The notes: generated from the letters alone by a model not told the origin. Shown: positions 10,816-20,610, counted from the stretch's first letter. The stretch is DNA of 64,000 nt from Saprospiraceae bacterium (GCA_022448945.1 JAKVCV010000012.1:276326-340325), one strand, 5' to 3'. Made by a program: numbers and translations.

Positions 10816-11102
10816 AAGAAATGATAATTATTGATTTTTAAAGTAAAATTTTAGCAACTGTAATAGAAAACAGGAACAAAAACATAAAGCTTGTTGCTTA
10901 AAACAAAGCCCTAAGAATCAGATTAAAATCTTAACAAAAAATTAGAATGAAATGATTGCCTCCGAGATTACGCTTTCAGACAGAATATTCAACCTTAACA
11001 AATAATACAATTATGAATTATTCAACTCCTTCTAATGATTATACCTTAAAACACCATTACAGCCCCGCAATATAAAAATATTTAGTATAATAAGTAAGTA
11101 AA

Positions 11103-14100
11103 TTATACATTTTTACGTCCTATAATCCTATAAATTACGATTAGCAAAATAAAGCCCAAACCAACGATTCCATAAAGGCGCCAAGTTCGTACTTTTGTTT
11201 TGAGATATATTGGTCTGGAATCTCCTAATTGTATGAATGGAGACCAGAATGCCGGATGAGCAGCAATGCCATCAGAATTTCTGATATAAAACAATTTTGC
11301 TTGACGAAGTGCCTGAGCTTTATTCATACCATTGGCTAAGTTATCGTAAAAGGATTTCATAATTAAAGCAGTAGAAACATCATTCACCTGCCACAAAGAA
11401 ACAACAAGCGAGGGTGCTCCAGCATACATAAATGAGCGCGCTAATGAAATTATACCTTCCCCTTGTTCAAACCTTCCATAACCCGTTTCACAAGCTGATA
11501 GTACTACCATATCTGCATTAAGTTGTTGCTTGGAAATCTCATGAGCCTGCAAGAAGTTATCTTCTAGTGTATCGTAATTTTCCGTAAATGCCAAACTAGA
11601 CATTATAGGACGTCTAGGGTCAAAGACACCATGCATCGCCAAATGAATTACTGCATAATCTGAAGCCTTTTCTTTGAAATAGTTTTCATTAGCATCTTCG
11701 TTGAACAAAAATTCACCAAGATATTTTTTTGATAACGATTGTACCTCCTCCCTAGTTGCTTCTAATGGCATCAATGACCTTCTAAGATTATAATCGTCTA
11801 TAAATCTGATTTTTAATAATGAAGAATCAATGTCAGGATAGTCAGCTGCAAATGCTATGATCCTGCGATTATTATTGGTATTAGTATTCAGTATATTTTC
11901 TTTCCATAAAGTCGCTGAATAATTATAACTTATATTATAATCATTCACTAAGTATGATAATGTAGCATAGTCCTGTTCTTGCTTCGAAGGTTTGCTAAGA
12001 AATGTTTCAAATGGCAAATGTCCTAACTCACCATCCGTAACAATTATTAAATTTTTATAAGATTTATTGGTTAAAGCTATATCTAAAAAATTCTGATAGA
12101 ACCAATAAGCTGTAGATGTGTAATCCGAAAGCACTTTGGGTTTGCCATTTACAATATCCACGTAGGAGGTCAATGCATTTCTTAATAGTCCAATCTTTTC
12201 TTTCAATTCTTTTGTGTCAACATCTAGTTGGAATAAATCTATATTATCTTTTGTAATACTAAAAAGATAGACGATTGTATCGGTAATTAAATATTCCAAA
12301 AACACCGATTCCTCATCTAATAAGTTTTGGACTTCAGAAGCCTTAGCAGTTATACTCGCATATTTTAGCGCATGATACTTTGGATATTCATGCCTGATAG
12401 AGTCTAAAAAAAGATCAATGTCTATTTGCAAGCCACTTAATTCTCTTAATATTTCTGAATGCACTTTACTATTTCTATATTCATATTCCTGTTGCTTAAG
12501 TTCGGAAAACTTATTCTGTAAACTTATTTCATAATCGATAAGATCATCGGGCAAATCACCAATATTATATGCTCGATTACCTTTTACAGCATCTGACAAT
12601 AACATTGATTTATTAAATTCTGCAAAACTGAATGCTTCTTGTATATATTCATCTTTGCGGAGTAACTTAGCTGATTCAATACCATGTCGAATAAAAAAGA
12701 TACTTGATGAAACAACCCGCAATTTATCTTTCTCATTTATAAGCTCATTTCGAAATTGCTCATTAAGTTGTATGGATACTTTTGCAAGCGTATAACGTTT
12801 TTTAAGAATTTGTCGATTCCCATTTAATTCATATTGATCCTTTAAAACACTCAACAGTGTCTTTAATAAAGTACTCATTTGAGGGAAGGAATAATATTCA
12901 AAACCTATAAGCTCTGAAAAATCTAAAAATTTGTATGTACTATCTATTTCAACACAGTTGAAATCTATTCCCTGCAAACACAATTCGTATGCTTTATCTA
13001 ATTCTCCTGTTTTCCTATAAAGTAATGCAAGATTATTAAGTCCTGTAACATATCCAGGATGTTCATTACCATAAATATTATATTTAATATTATTGGCTTT
13101 AAAAAAAAGTTCTTCAGCCTTTTTATAGCGCTGCATCTTGACATACAAAGCGGCAAGATTATTTAGGTTAATAGCATATGAAAGATGATCTTCACCCAAA
13201 ATATTTTTTAAAATCACATTAGACTCTAAAGCATATAATTCTGCCTTTTGATATGCATTATTCTTTTCATAGAACATAGCAAGATTATTTAAACTTGCAG
13301 CATAATCAGGATGTTGAGTGCCTAAAGCTTTTAATCGTATTTTTTGAGATTCTAAAAAAAGACTTTCCGCCTTTACATTTTCTCCCATGTTCATATACAA
13401 AGCAGCAAGATTATTAAGTCCTGTAGCATAATGTGGGTGGTCTACCCCCAATGTTTCCGACTCTATATTCTTACATTGCAAATAGAATACCTCTGCCTTT
13501 TTATAATTGCCCAAATTATAATATAAAACTGCAAGGTTATTAAGACTAACAGCATAATCAGGGTGTTTTTCTCCTAAAGTTTTTGCTCTAATATTTTTTG
13601 CCTTAAGATATAAATCTTCCACTTTTTTATATCGCCCCATATATTTATAGGTCATCGCCAAATTGTGGAGACTTGTTGCATATTCAGGATGTTCTTCACC
13701 CCATACTTTTTTTCTGATTTCTTTTGCCTCCAGAAAAAGGGCTTCGGCTTTTTTGTAAGTTCCAATCCTAAGGTATAGATGTGCAAGATTATTAATTGTC
13801 GTAGCATAATCAATGTGATCCGTTCCGATTATTTGCGCTCTTATTTTTTTTACAGTTAGAAAAGTTTGTTCTGCTTTATCATATTCCCCCACTTGGGTAT
13901 AAAAAAAACCCAATCCAGAATTATATTTAGCAACAAGTGTATCTACCTCACCAAATTCAGCTATCGCTTTATCTCTCCCTGTAATCATATAAGGTATTGC
14001 TTTAGAATAATGACCTTTGAGATATTCAATATTCATAAGACTATCTAGCTCATCAAAGCTTAGGGTCTTTAAATTATCTTGAGCTGAGAGATTAAAATTA

Positions 14101-14186
14101 AAAACAACAATAGATATACACAGGGAAAAATATACCCTGAAAGCAGAAAAAAATGGGTTCAATTTTAAATTTGATTTTTTTTGCAT
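11103..14186 (-). CDS. TPR-CHAT protease-like protein, membrane anchored
   Basis: A 1027-residue protein taken from the ATG at 14186 rather than the TTG six codons upstream. An N-terminal signal/anchor ends in NFNLSAQ. Eight TPR units of about 42 residues follow (NNLAxLYxxxGxYxKAExLFLxAxxIR). After a helical middle comes a CHAT domain (caspase/gingipain-like fold) with the catalytic pair His852 in HLAMHG and Cys899 in LSACETG. A single membrane helix (YGIVGLGFILLIVIYRII) and a short basic tail close the protein. The layout implies that TPR and CHAT parts are periplasmic with a C-terminal anchor. CHAT proteins are peptidases activated by TPR-bound partners in several known systems; the substrate here is unknown. 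No partner gene is adjacent. Confidence 0.88.
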   Translation of the reverse strand: MQKKSNLKLNPFFSAFRVYFSLCISIVVFNFNLSAQDNLKTLSFDELDSLMNIEYLKGHYSKAIPYMITGRDKAIAEFGEVDTLVAKYNSGLGFFYTQVGEYDKAEQTFLTVKKIRAQIIGTDHIDYATTINNLAHLYLRIGTYKKAEALFLEAKEIRKKVWGEEHPEYATSLHNLAMTYKYMGRYKKVEDLYLKAKNIRAKTLGEKHPDYAVSLNNLAVLYYNLGNYKKAEVFYLQCKNIESETLGVDHPHYATGLNNLAALYMNMGENVKAESLFLESQKIRLKALGTQHPDYAASLNNLAMFYEKNNAYQKAELYALESNVILKNILGEDHLSYAINLNNLAALYVKMQRYKKAEELFFKANNIKYNIYGNEHPGYVTGLNNLALLYRKTGELDKAYELCLQGIDFNCVEIDSTYKFLDFSELIGFEYYSFPQMSTLLKTLLSVLKDQYELNGNRQILKKRYTLAKVSIQLNEQFRNELINEKDKLRVVSSSIFFIRHGIESAKLLRKDEYIQEAFSFAEFNKSMLLSDAVKGNRAYNIGDLPDDLIDYEISLQNKFSELKQQEYEYRNSKVHSEILRELSGLQIDIDLFLDSIRHEYPKYHALKYASITAKASEVQNLLDEESVFLEYLITDTIVYLFSITKDNIDLFQLDVDTKELKEKIGLLRNALTSYVDIVNGKPKVLSDYTSTAYWFYQNFLDIALTNKSYKNLIIVTDGELGHLPFETFLSKPSKQEQDYATLSYLVNDYNISYNYSATLWKENILNTNTNNNRRIIAFAADYPDIDSSLLKIRFIDDYNLRRSLMPLEATREEVQSLSKKYLGEFLFNEDANENYFKEKASDYAVIHLAMHGVFDPRRPIMSSLAFTENYDTLEDNFLQAHEISKQQLNADMVVLSACETGYGRFEQGEGIISLARSFMYAGAPSLVVSLWQVNDVSTALIMKSFYDNLANGMNKAQALRQAKLFYIRNSDGIAAHPAFWSPFIQLGDSRPIYLKTKVRTWRLYGIVGLGFILLIVIYRIIGRKNV

Positions 14187-14395
14187 ACATATAAATATTT
14201 GCAATACATCTAACTTGTTTAAGAAAAATTACAAACAAAAATACCTCTATTTATTTTATTTAATAAATAAGCATGATGAATTTTACAAATAAAAATTCAT
14301 TATATTTATATTAAAAAAGATCTCAAGAATATTGGGTATAGGACACGATCATATATCTTGACAAAATATATCTAATAACGCACTAAAAATACATT

Positions 14396-14878
14396 ATGAG
14401 CATATTAATGAAATTACTTATTTACTTAACCTCAGGTATATTTCTTTTTCTGGGCTTTTTTATGATCTTCAGCTCCCGGGTCAATCTAGATGATTTTGAA
14501 AAATTAACCAGCAAATTAAAAGAGCCATTAAAAAAAGATATTTATAATGGCAATGGCTACGATGAAATCTCTGCTACATTTTATCTGGAAGATAACCCTC
14601 AACGCTATCGTATTGATTCAGATTTATTAGATCCTTTTAGTGATCAAGTCTGGAAGTTAAAACCTGGGCAAACCATATCTATTTATGTAATAAAGAATAA
14701 CCGTTTATATGGAGCGAAACCATACGTTGTCTGTGGCCTTGAACTCGAAGATTCAACAGTTATTATACCCCTTGAACAGGGCATTAGGCAACTGCAGGGT
14801 CGTCTTAAAGAAGGAATTATAGGTCTTATTATGGGGCTGGCAATTTTATTTTGGTGTTGGAAGAAAGGGCTAGATTAG
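14396..14878 (+). CDS. Hypothetical protein with two membrane helices
   Basis: A 160-residue protein I do not recognise. One membrane helix lies at about 6-26 (LIYLTSGIFLFLGFFMIF) and a second at about 140-155 (GIIGLIMGLAILFWCW), closed by KKGLD. Between them is a soluble domain of about 110 residues with alternating beta-type segments (DEISATFYLED, QTISIYVIKNN), probably on the periplasmic side. It is divergent from the TPR-CHAT gene, with 209 bp between the starts. Function unknown. Confidence 0.7.
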   Translation: MSILMKLLIYLTSGIFLFLGFFMIFSSRVNLDDFEKLTSKLKEPLKKDIYNGNGYDEISATFYLEDNPQRYRIDSDLLDPFSDQVWKLKPGQTISIYVIKNNRLYGAKPYVVCGLELEDSTVIIPLEQGIRQLQGRLKEGIIGLIMGLAILFWCWKKGLD

Positions 14879-15187
14879 GTATCCTTTTAAAAAGCAATAA
14901 TTTAAAGAGATTGTCTGATAAAAAATTATGGATTTTTTTTAGAATAGGAATATAAAATATAATAAAACACAAATTGAACTAATGGATTCTACTAATAAAG
15001 CATATAATCAATTAATATAATATTCAATTTTAAAATTACCTTAAAAAAATATTCAATTATTAGTAAACAACAAATTAAAGACTTAATATAGATGCATCAA
15101 AAATGGTGGAGTTACCTTTTACTATCAGTTATCTCAATTAAAACCAAACTTGCTGCCAATATTTTTCTTACTAAAAACAATTATCAA
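14879..15187. other. AT-rich intergenic stretch
   Basis: About 310 bp, strongly AT-rich. An ATG at 15092 is in frame with the lipoprotein below, but the 32 residues it adds look neither like a signal peptide nor conserved. I see no hairpin terminator or TAnnTTTG box that I would defend. Confidence 0.4.
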
Positions 15188-16000
15188 ATGAAACAATTAA
15201 TGACTTTAATGATATTAATAGCATTTGCTACTTTAATATCTTGTGACGGAGTTTCTACAAAAACACCTGAAGGTGCTGTTAAAGGTTTTTATAATGCAAT
15301 CTCAGCAATGGATTTTGAAAAAGCAGAATCATTTGTTACAAAAGAAAGTAAGGAAGTAATTGGTTTATTAAAAGGACTAAAACAAATGGGGGACGATGAG
15401 GAAATAAAAGAGCTAGAAGGAACAAAAGCGAAAAAAGTATTATCACCTCCAAATGGTAATTTTACTTTTGGAATCAATAAAAAAGCTACAAATGTTAAAT
15501 GTGAAATTGATGGTGATAAAGCTGTATGTACAATTTGCTGTGATGAAAATGGTAATTTTAGTGCTGAAAAATTTAATGTACATAAAGTTAACGTTAGTTG
15601 GTTAGTATACTTACCAGAAACTAAAATAATCGAAGAAACTGTTAAAGGTTTTTATAATGCAATCTCAGCAATGGATTTTGAAAAAGCAGAATCATTTGTT
15701 ACAAAAGAAAGTAAGGAAGTAATTGGTTTATTAAAAGGACTAAAACAAATGGGGGACGATGAAGCAATGAAGGATATAGAAGATAAAAAGGCCGAAAAAG
15801 TTAAATGTGAAATCGATGGGGATAAGGCCGAATGTGAGGTTTGCTGTGATGAAGATGGTAATTTTAGTGATGAAAAATTTAACGTAAAAAAAGTTGACGG
15901 CAAATGGTTGGTATCCATTTCAAAAGAAGACATGAACAAAGAAGATGATATGGACATGGATTTCGACATGGATATGGATGAAGAAACAGATGAGGAATAA
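15188..16000 (+). CDS. Lipoprotein with two tandem NTF2/DUF4878-like domains
   Basis: I chose the ATG at 15188 because it starts a good lipoprotein signal (KQLMTLMILIAFATLISC, lipobox Cys). The mature protein is two copies of a domain that starts with EGAVKGFYNAISAMDFEKA, a pattern typical of DUF4878/NTF2-like lipoproteins. Each copy ends with a half containing KCEIDGDKA and a CCDExGNFS motif. At DNA level 15276-15399 and 15639-15762 are identical over 124 bp, so the duplication is recent or maintained by conversion. The second half of copy 1 has diverged and carries about 18 extra residues. The C-terminus is an acidic Asp/Met run. Function unknown. A strong terminator follows. Confidence 0.8.
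   Translation: MKQLMTLMILIAFATLISCDGVSTKTPEGAVKGFYNAISAMDFEKAESFVTKESKEVIGLLKGLKQMGDDEEIKELEGTKAKKVLSPPNGNFTFGINKKATNVKCEIDGDKAVCTICCDENGNFSAEKFNVHKVNVSWLVYLPETKIIEETVKGFYNAISAMDFEKAESFVTKESKEVIGLLKGLKQMGDDEAMKDIEDKKAEKVKCEIDGDKAECEVCCDEDGNFSDEKFNVKKVDGKWLVSISKEDMNKEDDMDMDFDMDMDEETDEE
15276..15399 (+). repeat. Direct repeat, copy 1 (124 bp, identical to 15639-15762)
   Basis: An in-frame direct repeat inside the lipoprotein gene, offset by 363 bp (121 codons). Both copies begin CTGTTAAAGGTT and end GGGGGACGATGA with no mismatch by direct comparison. Confidence 0.97.
15639..15762 (+). repeat. Direct repeat, copy 2 (124 bp)
   Basis: Second copy of the 124-bp repeat at 15276-15399. It codes for the first half of the second NTF2-like domain of the lipoprotein. 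Confidence 0.97.
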
Positions 16001-16032
16001 TTCAAGACTTAACTTATTATAAGTAATTACAA

Positions 16033-16064
16033 CGTGTCATCTCCAAAAGAGATGGCACGCTTTC
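16033..16064 (+). terminator. Rho-independent terminator after lipoprotein gene
   Basis: An 11-bp stem (CGTGTCATCTC paired with GAGATGGCACG, one G-T wobble) with a CAAAA loop, followed by CTTTCATT. It lies 33 bp after the stop codon at 16000. The T-tract is short but the stem is strong. Confidence 0.75.
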
Positions 16065-16131
16065 ATTAGTACACTATATAAGCGCTTAGGATAAACGTAA
16101 AACCAAATTCGTCTAATAAATTAGCCATTCC

Positions 16132-16869
16132 ATGCGATTGCTCTTTCTTTTTTTTGCTGCCATTATTTTAAATCTGTTTGCCTGTAGGCAAACCAATAAA
16201 GGAGACTATATCAACAAAGGGGATACATCCCCTCCCCTTGATGATTCTATTAGCAAAAAAATAATGCAAAGATTTGCAAAGCTTTATCAATCCCCCTCAA
16301 AAAAAAACAAAGCAAATGCCTCATTAAGCAATGAAGAAATAGCATTGTTAAAAGATGGAGACATTATTTTAAGAAAAGGTTTTGGAACTATAAGTGATTT
16401 TATTTCTATTTACCTAAATGAAACATATCCCGTAACACATTGTGCGTTTTATTTGTATAATGGACTTAACAATCCTATGGTTTTACATACAGTATCAAAT
16501 GATTCGGTCTCAGGAATGTTTACAGAACCGCTAAAAAATTATATTCATCAAAGCCAATCAGGAACAATTGCAGTAGTTAGACTCAAGGGCACAGATAATC
16601 AAAAAAAAGGGGTTCTTAATGAAGCCAAGCGCCTATTAAAAAAAGAAGTTCCATTTGACATGGCCTTTAACGATTATGATTCTACCCATATGTATTGTGC
16701 TGAAATGATGTGTACAGTTTTTAGAAATGTATATCAAAAAGATCTACTACCAGAACGTGCAATATACAGTGGAGTTGATGTAATAAGAATGCGTAATTTT
16801 TTTAATCCGGATAATTTTGATATTATATTTAACCAATTTGATTCAACAGAAATAAAAATTATGAATTAA
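16132..16869 (+). CDS. YiiX-like permuted NlpC/P60 lipoprotein hydrolase
   Basis: A 245-residue protein of the YiiX/YebB-like permuted NlpC/P60 group (peptidase C92-like). A lipoprotein-type signal ends at LNLFAC (residues 1-18). The diagnostic order is LKDGDIILR near residue 82, His103 in VTHCAFY, and Cys189 in the MYCAEMM motif with a following acidic residue, as expected for the circularly permuted fold in which His precedes Cys. Family members cleave cell-wall or lipid amide/thioester bonds; which one applies here is not known. The distal half lists IYSGVDVIRM, common in the family. A monocistronic layout is likely because a terminator precedes it. Confidence 0.82.
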   Translation: MRLLFLFFAAIILNLFACRQTNKGDYINKGDTSPPLDDSISKKIMQRFAKLYQSPSKKNKANASLSNEEIALLKDGDIILRKGFGTISDFISIYLNETYPVTHCAFYLYNGLNNPMVLHTVSNDSVSGMFTEPLKNYIHQSQSGTIAVVRLKGTDNQKKGVLNEAKRLLKKEVPFDMAFNDYDSTHMYCAEMMCTVFRNVYQKDLLPERAIYSGVDVIRMRNFFNPDNFDIIFNQFDSTEIKIMN

Positions 16870-16934
16870 GATTGAAATTCTAAACAAATATTGCTAAGTT
16901 TTAAACACATATTTTAACCAAATAAGCCTTTATA

Positions 16935-17516
16935 ATGCCAAAAAAAATACTGATAATTGATGGTCATCCTGATGAGCAAAGTTACTGTACTGCACTTTGC
17001 AAAGCTTATAGAAAAGGAGCTATAAAAGCTGGTGCTATAATTGAAGAAATAATTATTCGGGATTTAGATTTTAAATTAAATCTTCAGTATGGTTATAGAA
17101 AACGTACTGAACTTGAACCTTGTTTGGTGGATGCTCAAAGAAAATTCTTCGAAGCTGATCATATCGTCTGGATACATCCGGTATGGTGGGGATCTTACCC
17201 GGCAATTATGAAAGGCTTTATAGATCGTGTTTTTTTACCACGTTTTTTCTTTAAGAAAATTCCCGGGAAAAGTACTACATGGGAAAAATTACTTACCAAT
17301 AAAAGTGCACATATCATTTATACCTTAGATACTCCCAAAATATTTTGGTGGTTAGCTGGAAGACCAAGTTTTTTGGCGCTGAAATATACTACCCTATTCT
17401 ATTGTGGTGTGTCCCCTATACGAGGTACAGCTCTAGGTATTATACGTTTATCAAGTGAAAAGAAACGCAAAAAATGGCTTAATAAAGTTGAAAAGCTGGG
17501 AGAAAAACTTAAATAA
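16935..17516 (+). CDS. Flavodoxin-fold NAD(P)H:quinone oxidoreductase
   Basis: A 193-residue soluble flavoprotein of the NQO1/KefF-like family (flavodoxin_2). The N-terminal IIDGHPDEQSYCTAL is the FMN/FAD phosphate-binding loop, and WIHPVWWGSYPAIMKGFIDR is the classic flavin/quinone-site block at about residues 75-95. The enzyme should reduce quinones or similar electrophiles with NAD(P)H in the cytoplasm. It lies 65 bp after the YiiX-like gene, same strand, so co-transcription is possible. The final part is basic (KKRKKW). Confidence 0.88.
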   Translation: MPKKILIIDGHPDEQSYCTALCKAYRKGAIKAGAIIEEIIIRDLDFKLNLQYGYRKRTELEPCLVDAQRKFFEADHIVWIHPVWWGSYPAIMKGFIDRVFLPRFFFKKIPGKSTTWEKLLTNKSAHIIYTLDTPKIFWWLAGRPSFLALKYTTLFYCGVSPIRGTALGIIRLSSEKKRKKWLNKVEKLGEKLK

Positions 17517-17556
17517 AATTAGTAGAAAGATCTCCTTCTGCAAGTATTAATTTTAA

Positions 17557-18042
17557 CTACAGTTGATACAAATCAACATAGTTTTTCAAACCTTTAGTAC
17601 TAAACTTACAATTTATCCATTCAGCATCCAATTGGGCATTGATTTTTTTATAAAATCCAATTGCTGGTGTATTCCATTCCAATACTTGCCAGGTAAATCT
17701 TTTAGAACCTATGTTATACGCTGTCTTGACCAACCAATCAAACATTAATTTACCAATCCCTTTTCTCCGCATATTTTCTGATACTACTATATCCTCCAAA
17801 TGCATTGCCCTACCTTTCCATGTTGAATAAGTAAAAAAATAAACTGCAGTTCCAACTATCACATCATTTTCCAAAGCAACAATAAACCTGAATGCCGGAT
17901 CAGTTCCAAAGGCATCTTCGTACATTATTTTATCTGTAATAATTACTTCCTCAGCAGCCCGTTCATATTCTGCTAATTCTTTAATCAGTAAAAAAACACT
18001 TGGTATATCTTCGGGTATTCCTTCTCTTATTATAATGGACAT
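17557..18042 (-). CDS. GNAT N-acetyltransferase, diamine/SSAT-like
   Basis: A 161-residue acetyltransferase using acetyl-CoA. The N-terminus IIIREGIPEDIPSVFLLIKE, the middle TYSTWKGRAMHLEDIVV and the acetyl-CoA loop RRKGIGKLMF match the spermidine/spermine acetyltransferase (SSAT/diamine acetyltransferase) group of GNATs, as does WNTPAIGFYKKINA near residue 128. Polyamines or other small amines (thialysine-like) are likely substrates but not proven. It is full length. It ends convergently with the quinone reductase gene and is divergent from the secreted hypothetical gene at 18222. Confidence 0.88.
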   Translation of the reverse strand: MSIIIREGIPEDIPSVFLLIKELAEYERAAEEVIITDKIMYEDAFGTDPAFRFIVALENDVIVGTAVYFFTYSTWKGRAMHLEDIVVSENMRRKGIGKLMFDWLVKTAYNIGSKRFTWQVLEWNTPAIGFYKKINAQLDAEWINCKFSTKGLKNYVDLYQL

Positions 18043-18221
18043 TGGTTCTATTTCATAAAAAAATATAAGTATAAAAATGCTTTGCCATAAATATAATAAT
18101 TCGAAATTAGATCAGGGTTTTTAACTTAAACTAAGTTTGAATTATTATATTTCTGACATATCATTATTTTTAATGCAATATTTCATTCTGAATTTTGTTT
18201 AGTTTTTTTTGCTGTTTTTAC

Positions 18222-19223
18222 ATGAAAAAATTTGTGCTTCTTTTAACGATTTGTTTTATTAGCTATAAGGTCTTATGGCAAAACACTCCTGACGAAAACC
18301 TAGCTAAACCTTGTGTATGTAGTATACCTAATTCAGATGATATATATCGCGGTAGTGCTAAAAATTTAAAAGAAGCGTCTTTACCATCCTCTTACAGGGC
18401 ATTACTAGCAAATCGATTTAATTCTCTTGAAGACTTAAAATCAATAATTAATATTGAATATATTAATACTGGCTCAGACAGTGCAGGCAATTGGAATTCA
18501 ATGGTCAAGATAAAACACTGTAGCAATGGTTTAGAAGTTACGAGCATCCTAAAGTCAGGTGTAGATCAAGGTAATATTATTGATGTAAAAGAGAGTGGCT
18601 TTTGGAAACGCGTTCAACTATTATTTAAAACTCCGTTTGCAATTGCAAACAGAATAGATCTGCGTAAAATATTTACACTTGCCCGTAAGCGGGATTATTT
18701 ATTTGGTGAAGACGATAAAGCATTTTTTGATCTGGCCCAAGCAATGGTATACAATATAAGAACTAAAGACCTTGCATACATACACCCAAGAGATAGTAGT
18801 GAGAAAGGATATCTAAACTCATTTAATCATATTACGGCACAAGCATTGATTACATCTTGTTTTTCAGAGCAATTAGCTGATTTTGTTGCTGATGTGCATG
18901 AGCGCTACAAAATGCCCCAATTGGTAACGGGAAAATTTACCCGAGAACAAATTATTCATCCAGATGATAACCCAATAGACAATTATGTAGATTTGATTAA
19001 TAATGAATGGGGTCAGGAAATAGGCAAAAAGCTAAGAAAGAAATTCAAAATAACCCGAAACACCTATTGGACACCAGAATTATTAGCAGACTATCTTAAT
19101 GAAATACAAGTTTATTATAGTTGGTCATTTCAAATAGCTTTTAAACCATTTGTCCCTAATAATGAAATAATAAAAAAATTCTCTAATAAAATCAATAAAG
19201 TAAAGGCAGGCTTTTATTGGTAA
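18222..19223 (+). CDS. Conserved secreted hypothetical protein
   Basis: A 333-residue protein I do not recognise. The ATG at 18222 gives a signal peptide (KKFVLLLTICFISYKVLW); a TTG nine codons upstream gives no advantage. The mature part is largely helical. It contains a Cys pair (KPCVCSIPN) just after cleavage, then the stretch FFDLAQAMVYNIR and AYIHPRDSSEKGYLNSFNHI, whose histidines and acids look conserved-looking, followed by FADVHERYKMPQ. Exported location is inferred from the signal peptide only. It faces the pentapeptide-repeat gene convergently. Confidence 0.7.
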   Translation: MKKFVLLLTICFISYKVLWQNTPDENLAKPCVCSIPNSDDIYRGSAKNLKEASLPSSYRALLANRFNSLEDLKSIINIEYINTGSDSAGNWNSMVKIKHCSNGLEVTSILKSGVDQGNIIDVKESGFWKRVQLLFKTPFAIANRIDLRKIFTLARKRDYLFGEDDKAFFDLAQAMVYNIRTKDLAYIHPRDSSEKGYLNSFNHITAQALITSCFSEQLADFVADVHERYKMPQLVTGKFTREQIIHPDDNPIDNYVDLINNEWGQEIGKKLRKKFKITRNTYWTPELLADYLNEIQVYYSWSFQIAFKPFVPNNEIIKKFSNKINKVKAGFYW

Positions 19224-19252
19224 TGCCTATGATGGCACGAAAACTACTAAGA

Positions 19253-20533
19253 TTAATTATTGTTTTTTTTAAGACAAAATTTAGCATTTAGGTATCTACC
19301 AGAAGTATCATCAACTATACTGTAAGCATCTTTAATTTCTTTAGCGCCTATTGTGTTCCACTCAACTAATTTTTCGAACCAATCTTCATTAATACAAGCA
19401 TTGGAAAATTCTGCTCCTATCAAAATTGATTCGGTAAATTTTGCTGCCCTAAGGAGGGAACCCGTCAAATCCGAATCCGTCAAATTTGCTTTTGTGAGAT
19501 TTGCTACTAATAAATCACAATCCGTCAAATCCACTCCATTTAGTATTACACCTGTGAGATCTGCATAACGTAAAGATGCTTTCCTTAAGTTTGCATTTAA
19601 TAGATTTGCACTCGTCAAATTTGATCCATCTAGTATTGTAGATTTCAATGATGCATTGTTCAGATCAGACCATCTTAAATCCACCCTTTTCATTTTGGCA
19701 CTATCCAAATTTGCGCCTCTTAAATTGCAACCCCATAAATTAACTTCATACAAATTGGCGCCTTTTAAATTTACACCTTGCAAATTTGCACCACGCAAAT
19801 CTGCACCTTGTAAATCTATGCCATTTAGGTCCATGCCTTTAAGATCTGCGCCTCTCAAATCAGTTGTATTAAAAGAGGTGCTAAGTTTTATCTTATCAAA
19901 TGAAACTGAATCGATGTTCATCAAGGACAATGCTAACAATAATTGACCCCTTTCCGGACTTAATTTGTTTACTGATAAGCTATCACCATCAAAATATCTG
20001 TATGGTTTCAAAGAGAAATTCAATGCAGCTATACGTGCAATAATAGCATCATTGAGTATTCGTTTAGGTTCCTGTTTAATTTCCTCTTCAATATTATCCA
20101 AAATATTGCTCATCATAAACACTTGGTTACTCTGTCTGATAGACTCTATTAATTCTATTTGTTCATGAATTTTATCCTTCTGATACTTAGTATGTGTATC
20201 AAAAATTTGATTTTGTCTGTAAATCAACACACTACTAATCATTCCACCAACAACAATGAACACAGTAACCATCAACCAAATCGTAGTATGAATACTAACC
20301 AAACCCTTTGTTTCTCCCTTTGCTTCTTTTTTGCCAATTAAACGAACTAAAAATGCATTCTTATTCCATACAAATAGTAAAGTCAATAAGAATAAAACCA
20401 ATGCTAAGCATAAACCAAAACCCAATAAAAAGGAATAATCTTTTTCTAGATAAGGTAACCGCAAAAAACCTAACACCCATCCCATTATAGTACCAAGAGT
20501 AACACCAATAAGAAGATTTCTAATGCCTTTCAT
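19253..20533 (-). CDS. Pentapeptide-repeat membrane protein
   Basis: A 426-residue protein with about three membrane helices in the first 110 residues (LLIGVTLGTIMGWVLGFL; LLGFGLCLALVLFLLTLLFV; IWLMVTVFIVVGGMISSVLI), a helical linker to about 210, then about thirty pentapeptide repeats of the A(D/N)LxX type (ADLRGANLQGVNLKGANL) running to about 375. Such repeats fold as a right-handed quadrilateral beta-helix. The repeat part should be on one side of the inner membrane; a sensing or scaffolding role is the usual guess and nothing in the neighbours narrows it. The DNA shows a matching 15-bp periodicity. Confidence 0.85.
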   Translation of the reverse strand: MKGIRNLLIGVTLGTIMGWVLGFLRLPYLEKDYSFLLGFGLCLALVLFLLTLLFVWNKNAFLVRLIGKKEAKGETKGLVSIHTTIWLMVTVFIVVGGMISSVLIYRQNQIFDTHTKYQKDKIHEQIELIESIRQSNQVFMMSNILDNIEEEIKQEPKRILNDAIIARIAALNFSLKPYRYFDGDSLSVNKLSPERGQLLLALSLMNIDSVSFDKIKLSTSFNTTDLRGADLKGMDLNGIDLQGADLRGANLQGVNLKGANLYEVNLWGCNLRGANLDSAKMKRVDLRWSDLNNASLKSTILDGSNLTSANLLNANLRKASLRYADLTGVILNGVDLTDCDLLVANLTKANLTDSDLTGSLLRAAKFTESILIGAEFSNACINEDWFEKLVEWNTIGAKEIKDAYSIVDDTSGRYLNAKFCLKKNNN

Positions 20534-20610
20534 CGACTAAAATTCAATTTTAAATATTAAATAATAACAACATAATAAATCACAAGTTAATACTTTATTT
20601 TAACCTGACC

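Noticed and set aside
14187..14204. Upstream TTG start for the TPR-CHAT protein
   Set aside because: The ATG at 14186 gives a better signal sequence context; the six extra codons add nothing recognisable.
19450..19880. 15-bp periodic DNA resembling a satellite repeat
   Set aside because: It is the coding trace of the pentapeptide repeats on the minus strand.
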